Shown piece by piece: positions 11,280-21,384 of a stretch of 64,000 bases of DNA. Each line of letters starts with the position of its first letter. The first letter of the stretch is position 1. The position numbers and the translations under genes were made by a program. This DNA is from Nereocystis luetkeana (lineage: Eukaryota; Sar; Phaeophyceae; Laminariales; Laminariaceae): positions 1,662,940 to 1,726,939 of the forward strand of contig JARUPZ010000019.1 of NCBI GenBank assembly GCA_031213475.1, given 5' to 3'. The notes below the pieces were generated by a model. That model was given only the letters and a program-made list of their open reading frames with translations. It was not told where the DNA came from and ran no database searches.

Positions 11280-11366
11280 CCACTCTGGGTGTCTGTCAAT
11301 GTAAGGACCGCTTCGCCTTCATATTATTGTTTAGACGATACTTATATTGACAGACACCCAGAGTGG
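11280..11366. mobile_element. Short hairpin element with 21-bp perfect inverted ends
   Basis: CCACTCTGGGTGTCTGTCAA(T) at 11280-11300 is the exact inverse of 11346-11366. The loop of 45 bp includes GTAAGGACCGCTTCG. The CTCTGGGYG...AAGGACCG order recurs in the hairpin at 27069-27140, so both may belong to one small MITE family. The TATA flank on the right is not matched on the left, so the target duplication is unclear. Confidence 0.75.
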
Positions 11367-11513
11367 TATATATCAGGTGGATATACGGATATGTAAAATA
11401 ATACCTGGTATTTTTCAATAATTCATCATTTTTATGTTGTTCGGCATTTTTGTTATATTCAACTTTTTGCTGTTTTACAATGTTTTCTAGAACTTGACTT
11501 TTGTTTTTAACTC

Positions 11514-11627
11514 TTACGGGGGACCATAGTAAATATAGTAAATAGGACCAAATGTTGTGAGTGAAAATAGGTGAATATATAGGTTTTTGTGTGTACCGTA
11601 GGTCGTATTTGCTATGGTCCCCCGTAA
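11514..11627. mobile_element. TTACGGGGGACC palindromic MITE, copy 1
   Basis: The left end TTACGGGGGACCATAG and right end CTATGGTCCCCCGTAA are perfect inverted repeats; the interior is AT-rich and partly palindromic. This copy has an expanded left arm (TAAATATAGTAAATAGGACC). Confidence 0.9.
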
Positions 11628-11639
11628 TAATCATCAACA

Positions 11640-12300
11640 GTTTAATGTAAATCACTCACACCTCGGAGAACGTGGCACACTTACCATTCCACATCAATGC
11701 TACAGCAGTTAAGCGGTTTTCGTTTTTTTAGCAACACGTTGCGCACCGCGTTACCTGATTCCAGATTGAGGTAACATAGCGTCAGTGCGAAACACAGCGT
11801 TATCGTGTTGGTTTGATTCCGCATCGGCAACAGCATAGTGATACTTTGTTACATTATGTGGCTCAGTGCGAGCAACATAAACGGAGGATGCTATCCGAAA
11901 TGCTATTTGCGCCGCAACGCGTTGTGTTCTTGAATATCGTACGTGAACGATGAAACACTATTCATACCAATTGGTATTGTGCTACATAGCTCGTACCAGG
12001 TGTGTAAAATACGCAGTAGCACGAGTTAGCAGACAACGTGCACCCCCAACCTGACACCAACAATGTGTGCACGGGTGTGACAGGAAAGGGGGGACTATAC
12101 ACAGAGAGGAACTTCCAGAAGTCATAAAAATAACTAAACTAAACGAATACAGGGTGCCGCGTATGAACGTATCGTAGGGTGCTACGCAAGATCAAGAAGA
12201 CACGGAATGCGGCTTTGTCATGTTTTCTAGTTAGCATGTATTGGTGGATGAGCTGACAGCCAGATCAATGGTAATGGGCCACCAGAGCTGTTCATGGGTT
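11640..12300. other. Unassigned DNA, no gene seen
   Basis: No shared repeat and no coding motif was recognised. The stretch at 12170-12640 contains two similar lines (GTAC-GCAAGATCAAG and GTACGTAAGATCAAGCAAG), hinting at an old local duplication. Confidence 0.45.
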
Positions 12301-12309
12301 GGTCCAAGA

Positions 12310-12450
12310 CTCTCGGGTTTGGACCCAACCCGACCCGAATCGACCCGACCCGAATCGACCCGACCCAACCCGACCCAACCCGACCGCCCGGTTCGAACTG
12401 ACCCGCGAGAACTCGAAAACCTCCTGACCCGGCCCGAACTGATCCGTGAG
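12310..12450. repeat. CCCGA pentamer tract 2
   Basis: GACCCAACCCGACCCGAATC and variants repeat in 5-bp and 10-bp steps, ending in CTGATCCGTGAGCAG. The same end block CCGTGAG occurs in tract 1, so these are related dispersed units. Confidence 0.8.
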
Positions 12451-12459
12451 CAGCTCTAG

Positions 12460-13745
12460 TAATGGTGTGTATACCTAACATCCTCTTGTGTATTTGGAAG
12501 TAACGATTTGCTGACTGCTAGTTCTGTGTACGTGGTGTATTCATAGCTATCTGACCGCTAGCTCGAGGGTGATGGTGTGCTACACGTAACACAACGGCAG
12601 TAGTACTACGTAAGATCAAGCAAGTACGGAAAGCGGTGCCCTCTTTTCTACTAGTAGGAATCAGTGACGATTCGCTGACTACTGTGTCGACCTTGACGGT
12701 GTCTACCGGACAAACCTCTCATGCAGTTGAAATAGCTGCTACCAGGTCTATGGTTATATCGCGCGTAATGTATCAAAACATCCTCGTACATAATTCACAT
12801 TATTTTTACTATGTGACAACGTTATCGTGGCGCTTCCTCCCGCCACGCCATCCACGCACACACATAAAAAAAAAAAAATCCCACAATCCAACCGTCTCCA
12901 GAAAACTCGGCAGATGCAAAGATGCTGCGTATCAATACCAATCAGACCTGAATACCTTCGAGGCGAAATCATCCCTTCAAATTGAAACTCCGGCCGGCTG
13001 CTACCTGGGCCAACCAAACGGCTGTAAAGGTGTCGGACCTGCCACCTCGTTTTTTTACATCTGGAATCGGTGACAAGATAGCTTTCGCACCTGCTGATGA
13101 ACGAGCCCCCCCTCCATGAGGTTCCTCGCCTCCACCACGATAAGGCTTGTGCCCCCCGGCCGAACCATGGTGGTCACTATCATAGCTCGGTTCGGCAGCC
13201 CTCCCACTCCGAGGGATGCCGTTGACCGCCGAATACCCGCACTGGTTTGTCTCACTTGCTCGACGTTCAGCCCGTAGCTGCAACAATGGATGAAGGCAGA
13301 AGGGCGGCGCAGGTCAGGTCGGGTCGGGTCGGGTCGGGTCAAATCGGACACAGGTCTCAAGGGGAAACAAAAATGCCGGCCATCACTGACAGAGGCGTAT
13401 CACCCGTTTCTTTCTTTCTTTCTTTCTTTTTCGGTTGAGAGTCACTCTGTTTAATTTTATCGTTTTTTTTTCTTGCCATCCGACAATGCGCACCAGTACC
13501 TAGCATGGGGCTTCGGCGTTGTTCATCTCTCAATTTATTGTTTTCGATTGTTTTTTGTCGACGTACCAACTTGCGGAGTTTTTGTTTTGACACTCATGGA
13601 CGAAAGCGATGGAAACAGATAGGTATAATCCCCTTCCTCCCCCTATTTTATATAGGTTGGGTTGGCGTTGGTTGGCAGCGACACAGCAAAACATGCCGCT
13701 CACTACTTGAGCTAGACAACCAGGGTACCACTTTTTTTTTTTGGG
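12460..13745. other. Unassigned DNA with a third pentamer tract
   Basis: Positions 13312-13345 hold about five GGGTC units, and 13406-13432 a (TTTC)n run. Open frames at 12636-13073 and 13055-13360 (145 and 101 codons) have no recognised domain, and the second begins in the pentamer tract. I do not call them genes. Confidence 0.5.
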
Positions 13746-13754
13746 GGGCGGCCG

Positions 13755-14185
13755 GTCACAGCTGGTGGCCGAGTTAGATAGTTAGTGCGAGGTGAAGAAC
13801 CTTTACTCCGCACAAGGGGAATCATCGTATCACTTACCATGTATGTGGTGTTTATGGTAAGGCGCCCAAGAGGCAGTTACATAGTACTCCCATTCATTGC
13901 TGACTCTGGAAGTGGCTAGACCGGGAATTAAATTAACTCGTTGTAGCTGTCACCCATATGCAAGTTCGCCTCACAAGCGGTTCTTGGTAGGATGCAGCTC
14001 ACCCTTCATGCGACTCGCCGGACACCTCACGGCGCTTCGCGATCGGTGCAAGCAATGTCTGCCTGGTCGGTGCAAACCCGACATGCTCCGTCTCGGCATT
14101 GTAGGGAGGCGAGGGTCTATGGTCATACGACTACGGCCATGCATGAGATCAAGTGCATCTCTCCTATCGAGTACCCCCCCCCCCC
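13755..14185 (+). mobile_element. Family D, second near-full copy
   Basis: It is collinear with 3012-3426. It opens with CTGGTGGCCGAGTTAGATAG, which faintly resembles the A-box region of a Leu or Ser tRNA, but no B-box is at the expected distance. It ends CTCCTATCGAGTA plus about 12 C. A 13-bp difference near 13832-13850 includes CTTACCATG. Confidence 0.8.
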
Positions 14186-14343
14186 GGGTACATAACATGC
14201 CTTCCTGTTTATCGCGATAGCGCATCGTATGACAGGGGACTCTTTCAGCCTTTTCACGTTGTTGGCCCATTTTCCGCGGACTTTGCTCGTTTCGTAGCCC
14301 ATTCCAAGTGCTTTCACCGCTCTCTTGCGACACGAGCGTTTTG

Positions 14344-14607
14344 CCTTGTAGGGGTAGCATCTACGTATAGTCATAATATAGGGGTAGCACCCACACATAG
14401 CCTTACAGGGGTAGCGCCTAATTATAGTCTTATAGGGGTAGCACCTAATTACAGCCTTGTATAGGTAGCACCTAGTTATAGCCTTATAGGGTAGCACCTT
14501 ATTATAGCCTTCTAGGGGTAGCCTCTAATTATAGTCCTATAGGGGTAGAACCTATACATAGTCTTACAGGGGTATATAATACCCATGCATAGCCTTGTAG
14601 GGGTTAA
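14344..14607. repeat. 27-bp minisatellite, about 9 units
   Basis: Units of the type TAGGGGTAGCACCTAATTAT followed by AGCCTTA repeat about nine times with point changes. The minus-strand frame shows the 9-residue period as YPYKAIIRC-like units, which is simply 27/3 and not evidence for a protein. Confidence 0.85.
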
Positions 14608-14609
14608 GT

Positions 14610-15440
14610 TAGCACAGCGGTTGACAAGTTGTGGAGAAGCAGTGCGCGGTTTTCTGTCACCCCCCCCAACCCCACGCACAGCCCATTTCGTTTTATTTCT
14701 CTTGACGGAATCATCCTATTTTTTTCACAGATACTACGAGTATAAAGCGGAAAGAAAAACTGGCACAGAGAATTTTTTTTTGTCTGTGTTCCTTTTGGTT
14801 TCGTTTTTGTTCCTGTCTCAGATCTCACGTCTCGGTGAGGTTGTTCACGGCCGTCGACTTGTGGATGATCAGCAGCGATTCGTCCAGGGCTATCACGTTT
14901 CGGCTCTGGCGGCTCCGTTCTCCAGCCATCTGTTTGTTGGGTCACCGTGTCATCGAAACACACCATCATCACGCGAGTCGCAGCGAAAGACAGACATACA
15001 CACAAATATAAGAAGCAGGTGGAGAAGTTAGTACGCGGGAACATAAAAAACCAGAAGCAAATACGTGTGTGCGGTGTGTAAACAAAAGAAGAATAGATAG
15101 CTCTTGGATTCACCGTGGGTTCTGAATACTATGCCTCCCTGTGATACACCGTACAACAGTATTAATACTAACAGCGCGCCTGTGGCCCGACACCATTAGA
15201 TAGATGTGCTCCACAAGCTCCAACGTTGATCGCACATGAAATTTTATCCCGAAGAAGGAGAGGAAGAATAAGAGGAAGAACAGAAAGAAGAAGAAGAACA
15301 TCAAAGGGAGAGACCAAAACAAAGCGGAGACCTACTGCTGCTGTACGCGCTGTGTGAGCAAAGTCGAAAAAGTCTACCTGGTACTAAATTACTGTGCATA
15401 CCTCACCTTCTGTACGTACCTACTGTACTGTACGTACTCC
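14610..15440. other. Unassigned DNA, no gene seen
   Basis: Two overlapping frames of 148 codons (+) and 169 codons (-) at 14585-15113 show no known domain and run through simple T and C tracts. A coding role is possible but unsupported. Confidence 0.45.
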
Positions 15441-15444
15441 CGAC

Positions 15445-15558
15445 TTGACCTTTCGCCTAGAAGTGCAGTTCCCGTTTTGGGGACAAACTATTAATAGTTA
15501 GAATTTGAGTGGTTTGTCCCGAAAACGGAACTAACAACTGCAGTCATGAAAGATTTGA
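15445..15558. mobile_element. TTAA-type palindromic MITE, copy 2
   Basis: Left arm AGAAGTGCAGTTCCCGTTTT plus GGGGACAAAC, right arm GGTTTGTCCCGAAAACGGAA. Ends have decayed to TTGA on both sides. Confidence 0.75.
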
Positions 15559-15619
15559 CGCACGCACGCGTATCACTGCTGTCCTCGGTTTCCTTCTCGC
15601 TACATTACAATCATTCTCC

Positions 15620-15780
15620 TATATTATTATGATGCCTGCCATCCGACAGTGTGCAGCATGAGCTTCAATGTTGATCACTCAAAACATTCCTGAAAGAAGA
15701 AATCCCCTGAACCTCTCATTATCAATAATATTGACACCGTAGCATGTTAAAATGCCATGCGACAACGTGCAAAATACGTC
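15620..15780 (-). repeat. LINE 3' UTR fragment
   Basis: Minus-strand family F1 tail: TTTCAGGAATGTTTTGAGTG, ATCAACATTGAAGCTCATGC, then GTCGGATGGCAGGCATCATA. A second partial match, GCCATGCGACAACGTGC, sits at about 15751-15768. Confidence 0.7.
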
Positions 15781-15924
15781 TACATATTACACACTCGATT
15801 GAGGAAGTCCCTCCGTCTGTCGTGACTGCTTTCGTCCAAAAGTACCTTCATACAGCAGTGGGACCGCTTGGTGTTCATGTTGATGTCTAAACGGCCCTTG
15901 CAGCAGTTGCGTTTGGAGTGATGG

Positions 15925-15980
15925 GTATTAATACATATATATATATATACATAATTAATATATATATGTATTATTAATAC
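15925..15980. repeat. AT-rich palindrome
   Basis: ATTAATACATATATATATAT and its inverse flank ATAATTAATA, making a near-perfect hairpin of about 55 bp. It is comparable to the TA-repeat palindrome at 33392-33431. Confidence 0.8.
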
Positions 15981-16144
15981 AACAGTATAACGTTGTTTTT
16001 TGCGTTGCCCGTGCTAGCGCGAGATGAAGTTCACCTCACGGGACGAAACTGCCTCATCGTGATCCTTAAGCCCGACTGTGTCGGGGGCGGCCTCGGGCGT
16101 GCTTGCACCGTGCTCTGGCTTCCGGCTGGCCGGATGTGTGAGTG

Positions 16145-17320
16145 CGTCAGCTGTGAGTTGGACCAGTTGAGTGGTCGATACTTGATTTATAACAGTCTCC
16201 GTGCCCTTGCTGCCGGCAGTAGAGTGGCTGATACTTGATTTATCACAGTCTCCTGACCAAAGATTTGGTTGATGACCTACCTTTGCCCCGTCAGGCCTAC
16301 CTTTGGCCCGTCTATAGCTTTGAGCATTGGGATGTCGTTGACGGCTTTCCGTCAAGGGGCAAATGTGCCGTCAGCCCAGATCTATGCTCGCTCGTGACGG
16401 TAAACATATTCTGTTCTCGATGCCAGCACCCAGATTGAACCTCTTCTCCTTTGGTCGAAACGGGAGAGGCCGCATTCTCCGCGGCTTTCGATAGCTCATG
16501 GCGGCAAGAGTGTGGGGAATATGGGCTGGGGTGGACGGTCTCACGCTGCGCCGTTGCTTGTGCGTAAGGGTTGGGCGTTCAAGAAACGAGTGTCGAAAAC
16601 CCGATTCGGGATATTTTACGTGTGAAAGCACGCGTTTAGCGCAAACATGTTGAGATTCGTAGGCTAGCACATGGTCGCGAAACGAACGTCACGAGTGTCG
16701 AAGCTGCTGCGCACGCCGGGCGACCAGACTCCGTAAGACAGAGAGGACGAATTCTTTGGTGCCGACCGAATCGGACGAGGCTACGCCGCGGGACGAGCGG
16801 TACGGTGGTGGACGTACAAACGGTGTCTACGATAACAATTTTGTACGCACAGCAGCACTGGCGGACAAGTCACGTGCATCGTAGAGTTTTGGTTGCGTCG
16901 TGAAGGCGTTTTGTATTTTTTTTTAACTGCCAAGAGAAAACGAAGAAGTTGTGAACATGTATGCCTGAATGTGCGCGTTACGTTCCCCCTGCAACAACAT
17001 GTTTCGTTGCTGACCCTCGAGGGTATGCTTATTATGCCATTCCTCGTCGTGCCAAGTGCTTGCTGTAGAGACGGCCTCTGCTACGCTCGCGCAGTGCCCA
17101 GACGGGGCGCGAGAAACACCTCAAATACGTCAGCTGTGAGTTATACCAAATGAGTGGTCGATACTGAGTTCCGTGGACCAGTCGAGCGGTCGATACTTAG
17201 TTCGACGAGTAGATTGATCGATACCCAATTCTGAAAGCTACCACTACTACGTGATTTATCACAGATTCCGGTTGACGGCCTACCTTTGCCCCGTCAGGAC
17301 TACCTTTGATCCGTCAAAAT
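16145..17320. repeat. Direct repeat pair about 970 bp apart
   Basis: GTCAGCTGTGAGTT...GAGTGGTCGATACT, TGATTTATCACAG and CCTACCTTTGCCCCGTCAGG occur in the same order at 16147-16320 and 17120-17320. Between them (16330-17115) I see no gene and no known repeat. Confidence 0.75.
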
Positions 17321-17329
17321 GTCATTAAA

Positions 17330-18645
17330 AATACTGCTGTGGTTCATGGCTACTGCGGCTGCTCCTCCTGCCGGTGTTACGCCGCTGCTCTGGTGGTGCT
17401 GCTATGTACATGCTACTACTGATGTGCTGTTCTACTGCTTGCTGCTGCTCTTGCTGTGTCTGCGATATGTTTCTGCTGCTGACCCCCGTGATGGCTATTA
17501 TTGTTGAAGCCACCCCGTCTCGGTGATGTGTTTCTGCATCTTGAGCTGAAAGACTGATTCATCTGCTTCGGAAGCTGTACGAGTGCCGTCTCGTAATTGA
17601 TATTTTGTTTGGCATCTCGGCGGAGGTCTCGTGCCAGCGTAGTTTCCGTACGATACGTACCTGTACGCTATGCTGCTGCTGCTGCTGCTGCTGCTAGCTG
17701 CTGCTGAGTTTCCTGCACCAACGCAATCGCCGGCGCTTCGTACTGTCGATCTGCTCGATCGACCGCTGCTGCTCAACTAACTGTTTAGTGGCTATCAGCA
17801 TACGAAGTATACAGTACGGACGCCGAGCGTCTCGTACGTCGTACTATGCAGTGCTGCTTGCTGCTGTACGAACGAGCTATGTGTTGTTGTGCCCGATGGC
17901 GGATGTCAATGTTTTTTTTTTCTTGTGTTTCCAGTGTTTTCATTCTGTTCATTCAAAATTGTTTTTTTATAATGCACCCCTTGGCAGTAATGTCGCACTG
18001 CTGACGGCCTCGAGTTGCATACCCGTACGCCTTCAGCCATCACGGGTAGTATGCGCGGAGCCGCCGGCGGGCGTCAGCCCACCACGGCGAATACATATCT
18101 GGTATAATATATCCTTACCTGGTATATACTCGTACAGTACCCTTGTGTCCTACATGATACGGTGGGTGCCCGCAATTAAAAACTTGATAGTAGTGAGAAA
18201 AATAGGCTCGGATCGCGGCACGAACACAATAAAATTTACAGTAGGTAAAAAAACACAGCTCAGCAGTGGACCAAAACTCTAAATCCTCTACAATAAATAG
18301 GAGGATTAGGTCAAGGTCAGGAAGAAAAAAAGACATTGAGCCTGGACACCAAATTGACGTGTCTCTTATCATCGGCGGGCGCCCACTGCTGCTGCAGTGT
18401 AGCGCACGCCTGCTCGACAAATCTTACCGGACGACTACTACTATTAATAATATCAAATAAGTATATACCTTGTTGTTCAAAATTGGCAAAACCTTCCCGT
18501 TCTAAAAAAGATGAAAAAAAATGTGAGCGCTGAAGGAAAAAAGCGATCGCATCAAAAATCACCCCTTTGTGCGAGCTCAATGCTCTTTGGCGGGAAATAA
18601 CTTGTCGTATATACACATATATATCTGTTCTTCGTTTTCTGTTTT
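17330..18645. other. CTG/CAG-rich stretch and unassigned DNA
   Basis: Interrupted CTG trinucleotides run from about 17335 to 17880, with a pure (CTG)8 at about 17671-17694. The rest has no recognisable gene. Frames at 17788-18282 and 18317-18856 are short and pass through simple sequence. Confidence 0.5.
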
Positions 18646-18651
18646 TGTGGT

Positions 18652-19095
18652 TGTTGTTGTTGTTGTTGTTGTTGTTATTATTATTATTATTATTATTATT
18701 CTTATTATTATGCTTGCCATCCGACAATGTGTAGTGTTGTTCTAATAAACGACTATAATAACAGAAAGTGAAGAACTCTCCAGAACAAAAGCGCGGCAGT
18801 ATCCTACGACAAATCAGAACTGATGTGACGCACATGAATACTACTACAACCAACATCCCTCCATCTCGTCCACCAAAAAACGACCACTCCCTTCCTTAAC
18901 CCTTTTAGAACCGCAGTCCCGTTTTGGGGACAAACCAAAAAACGACCACTCCCTTCCTTAACCCTTTTAGAACCGCAGTCCCGTTTTGGGGACAAACCAG
19001 TCAAATTCCAAGTACTTTGTCCCCAAAACGGGACCGCGGTTCTAAAAGGGTTAAGCACCCCCGAAGAAGCATCTTCTACCAAAAACCCGCTGTGT
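18652..19095 (-). mobile_element. Family F2 element with microsatellite tail, interrupted by a TTAA MITE
   Basis: On the minus strand this runs from ACAGCGGGTTTTTGGTAGAA through TTTTTGGTGGACGAGATGGA, TCTGGAGAGTTCTTCACTTT and TTGTCGGATGGCAAGCATA, then an (AAT)n(AAC)n tail at 18652-18712. Matching copies lie at 21385-21640, 32555-33250 and 42225-42490. A TTAA MITE (18896-19054) splits it exactly at a TTAA found uninterrupted in other copies. Confidence 0.85.
18896..19054. mobile_element. TTAA MITE, copy 3, with 62-bp duplicated left end
   Basis: Flanks are CTTCC-TTAA-CCCTTTTAG and CTAAAAGGG-TTAA-GCACC. The uninterrupted F2 copies read TGCTTAATGAG (near 21440) and TGCTTAACGAG (near 33050) at this point, so one TTAA became two. 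The first 62 bp, including host flank ACGACCACTCCC, are repeated in tandem (TTAA at 18896 and again at 18958), so the duplication arose after or during insertion. Confidence 0.9.
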
Positions 19096-19134
19096 TGATA
19101 TTATACGTGTAGTTTGTTCATTTTGTTATCTCTT

Positions 19135-19378
19135 TTTCATAGAATGTGTATGTCGTGCCTCTGTCGTATCCCGTACGATGGCACATAGAATGTGTATGTC
19201 GTGCCTGCTTTACTGCATAACAATCATTAATGTTGTATCTCCATGAGGCGTAGTTTTGTGACCACATAATTTGTATCTCTCTATAATAAGTAGGATTGCA
19301 GAATCGGCACAGACACTACTATTGCTGTGGCCGACGGGTAGAAACAAAGTGTTTTTAATGTGAAGAACATGCACACGT
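19135..19378 (+). repeat. Repeat K, diverged copy
   Basis: Shared order with 5644-5831: TGTATCTC, GGCGTAG, TTTGTGACCACA, TTGTATCTCTCT, GCAGAATCGGCAC, GACGGGTAGAAA and TTTAATGTGAAGAACA. The start duplicates AGAATGTGTATGTCGTGCCT (19141 and 19187). Confidence 0.75.
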
Positions 19379-19648
19379 ATCACTGCAATTACTCGTACTG
19401 GTACATACTTCTACTCGAGGGTCGATGCGAGCTGGCGCATGCTGCGGTAGGTATGGGGGTGCACCCGCCCGAAACATAGGGGACATCAATTGCATTTCGT
19501 ACCGGGTACGAGGTATATATTTACAAAATATCCAGATGTTTCGGCAGTGGTGTTTTTTTTTTAGGAAACCCAAAGCCAAGGGGGATGCGAAACAAAGTAT
19601 ATTGATCCGGCAAGTAATACGTACGTAGTTAGTTTGTTTAGTTGACTA

Positions 19649-19759
19649 TTAACCTTTTTAGAACTCCAGTCCCGTTTTGGGGACAAACAAGTCAAATTCC
19701 AAGTAATTTGTCCCCGATTGATTGCCCCCAAAACGAGACTGCAGTGCTAAAAGGGTTGA
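19649..19759. mobile_element. TTAA MITE, copy 4
   Basis: The left end is TTAACCTTTTTAGAACTCCA and the right end is GCAGTGCTAAAAGGGTTGA. A 16-bp extra stretch (GATTGATTGCCCCC) lies in the right arm. Confidence 0.85.
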
Positions 19760-19776
19760 GGGCAAACTGTCATATA

Positions 19777-20361
19777 CCAGTCTGGTCGGAAATATAAGCC
19801 TGATTTGAGAATAGCGAAAGTGGTACTTTAAGGACTACCTGGTACCTGGTATGAATTAGAGGTCATGCTTTCGAGCCCCAGGGAGCTCACCTGTTCACCT
19901 TTTGTTTTTCACAAAACAAAAAAAGTTCCATTTTGTTTTTTGTGTGTATTCACTCACAACATGAGTACACCTCGGACCAACATTTGTATTTCCACCGGTT
20001 GAAGGGCAATTCATTATTACAATGATCCCAAAGGCAGTTATTTACATGGGCAAAAGGACCTAAAAAACCATAGTAGAACCAAGTGTAAAAAAACTCGAAT
20101 TTTAGCGCCTGTACGAGCTCCGTAAAAACACAAATATTCCTGACCGGGAAAATGGCGCAAAATTGCGCGAAATAGGGGGGGGACGATAACTGAACATCCC
20201 CGGGCCTACCAATGGATTCCTCGATAACATGGCCTCTCTGGATGGTGTTACGTACGATTGTAAAGGACTCGTAGGTTTGTGATGAACTCTATCGCTTAAT
20301 TTCCAAATCAGGCATATATTTCGGTTTTTCCAAATCAGGCTTATATTTTCGACCGGACTGG
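19777..20361. mobile_element. 585-bp TIR element with CCAG/CTGG ends, TA-flanked
   Basis: The left terminus at 19777 reads CCAGTCTGGTCGGAAATATA then AGCCTGATTT. The right terminus is its inverse with two mismatches, ending GGACTGG at 20361. TA lies immediately outside each end (19775-19776 and 20362-20363), as expected for a TA-duplicating, Tc1/mariner-type insertion. The interior has no transposase frame, so the element is non-autonomous, and it holds two overlapping TACCTGGTA motifs at 19836-19851. A second copy of part of the right TIR (TTCCAAATCAGGCATATATTTC) starts near 20302. Confidence 0.8.
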
Positions 20362-20383
20362 TATATATATATCAGTCGCCGAA

Positions 20384-20450
20384 ACGTGGGGGTACATACG
20401 CGCGGGTACTTGACGACGCATTCCTGAGGGTGCTAGCGTCCCCTTAAGAA
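20384..20450. repeat. Short repeat M, copy 1
   Basis: GTACATACGCGCGGG, GACGCATTCC and AGCGTCCCCTTAAGAA match 31986-32048. The other copy has an extra TATTA at a TA dinucleotide (GTGCTA-TTATTA-GCG against GTGCTA-GCG). Confidence 0.8.
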
Positions 20451-20505
20451 TTTGAGTCGTTTGTCTTCCAAGCGGGGCAGACTGCGGTCCTGAAAGGGAG
20501 TCCAC
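20450..20505. repeat. TTAA MITE, right-half fragment
   Basis: AATTTGAGTCGTTTGTCTTC...GACTGCGGTCCTGAAAGGGA corresponds to the right arm of the TTAA family only. Confidence 0.6.
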
Positions 20506-20689
20506 CAGTCTGGACACGCTTTTTTTGGCGAAAAGCGTGCTACCGGGTAAGACCTACGGTACCACCAACTACAGCAAGCAGTACGTCGTAACCTTATCGC
20601 TTATTATTCGAGAAAAATGTTGAGGTCCTCATCTCATGGCGTACCAGGCGAATTAAGAAAATACTCTGAAAAACATTTTGACCACACAC

Positions 20690-20832
20690 ACGCTAAATAA
20701 ATAATAATAATAATAAATAATAATATTATTATTTCTCTTGCCATCCGACAATGTATGTGCAGCATGATCTTCAACATGGATCACTCATAACTTTCCCGAA
20801 AGAAGAAAACCTCGGAAACAAAAGGAAACCCA
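20690..20832 (-). mobile_element. LINE family F1 3' end with (AAT)n tail
   Basis: The minus strand reads GGTTTCCTTTTGTTTCCGAG, CCCGAAAG...GTTATGAGTG, AAGATCATGCTGCACATACA, GTCGGATGGCAAGAGAAA, then an (AAT)n-type tail at about 20690-20740. Confidence 0.8.
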
Positions 20833-20849
20833 TGATTATTATTATTATA

Positions 20850-21370
20850 GCTCCAGCTCAGGGACCATCAAGAAGGAAGCAGGAACAGGGGGGGGGGGGG
20901 ACGACAGACCCACACCGATGGCGTGGGGATGGAGCTTGGATGCAGCTTAGGATTTAAGAATAGAACGTAATGAGAAGGAAGGAGCAATACCCACACCGAT
21001 GGCGTGGGGATGGAGCTTGGATGCAGCTTAGGATTTAAGAATATAATTTGTTTCCGACGTTTTCTTCTTTCGGGAAAGTTATGAGTGAGATCCATGTTGT
21101 TGAAGATCATGCCGCACATTGTCGGATGGCAGAAGAAATAATAATAGAACGTAATAATAAGGAGAAGGAAGGAGCAAAGGGCAGAGAATGGAGTAGACAA
21201 GCCTAAAGTTGGCACAGAAGGGAGGGAGACTAGGTGCATGGGTTTCCTTTTGTTTCCGAGGTTTTCTTCGTTCGGGAAAGTTATGAGCGATCAATGTTGA
21301 AGATCATGCTGCACATTGTCGGATGTCAAGGGAAATAATAATAATGATAATAATTTTAATAATAATATCA
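20850..21370 (+). mobile_element. Fused LINE F1 3' ends, partly duplicated
   Basis: The segment opens with the last codons of the LINE ORF (PMAWGWSLDAA then stop, at 20917-20950). It repeats them at about 20995-21033, and then carries two successive 3' UTR ends terminating at about 21145 and 21365. Each terminal part reads CGGGAAAGTTATGAG...CACATTGTCGGATG...AATAATAATA. The arrangement suggests insertion of one copy into another or unequal exchange between copies. Confidence 0.8.
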
Positions 21371-21384
21371 GCAGTTATAAACCA

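Noticed and set aside
14604-15113. 169-codon minus-strand frame
   Set aside because: No domain, overlaps another long frame on the plus strand, and passes low-complexity T and C tracts.
19777-20361. The TIR pair at 19.8-20.4 kb as long terminal repeats
   Set aside because: The ends are inverted, not direct, and flanked by TA.
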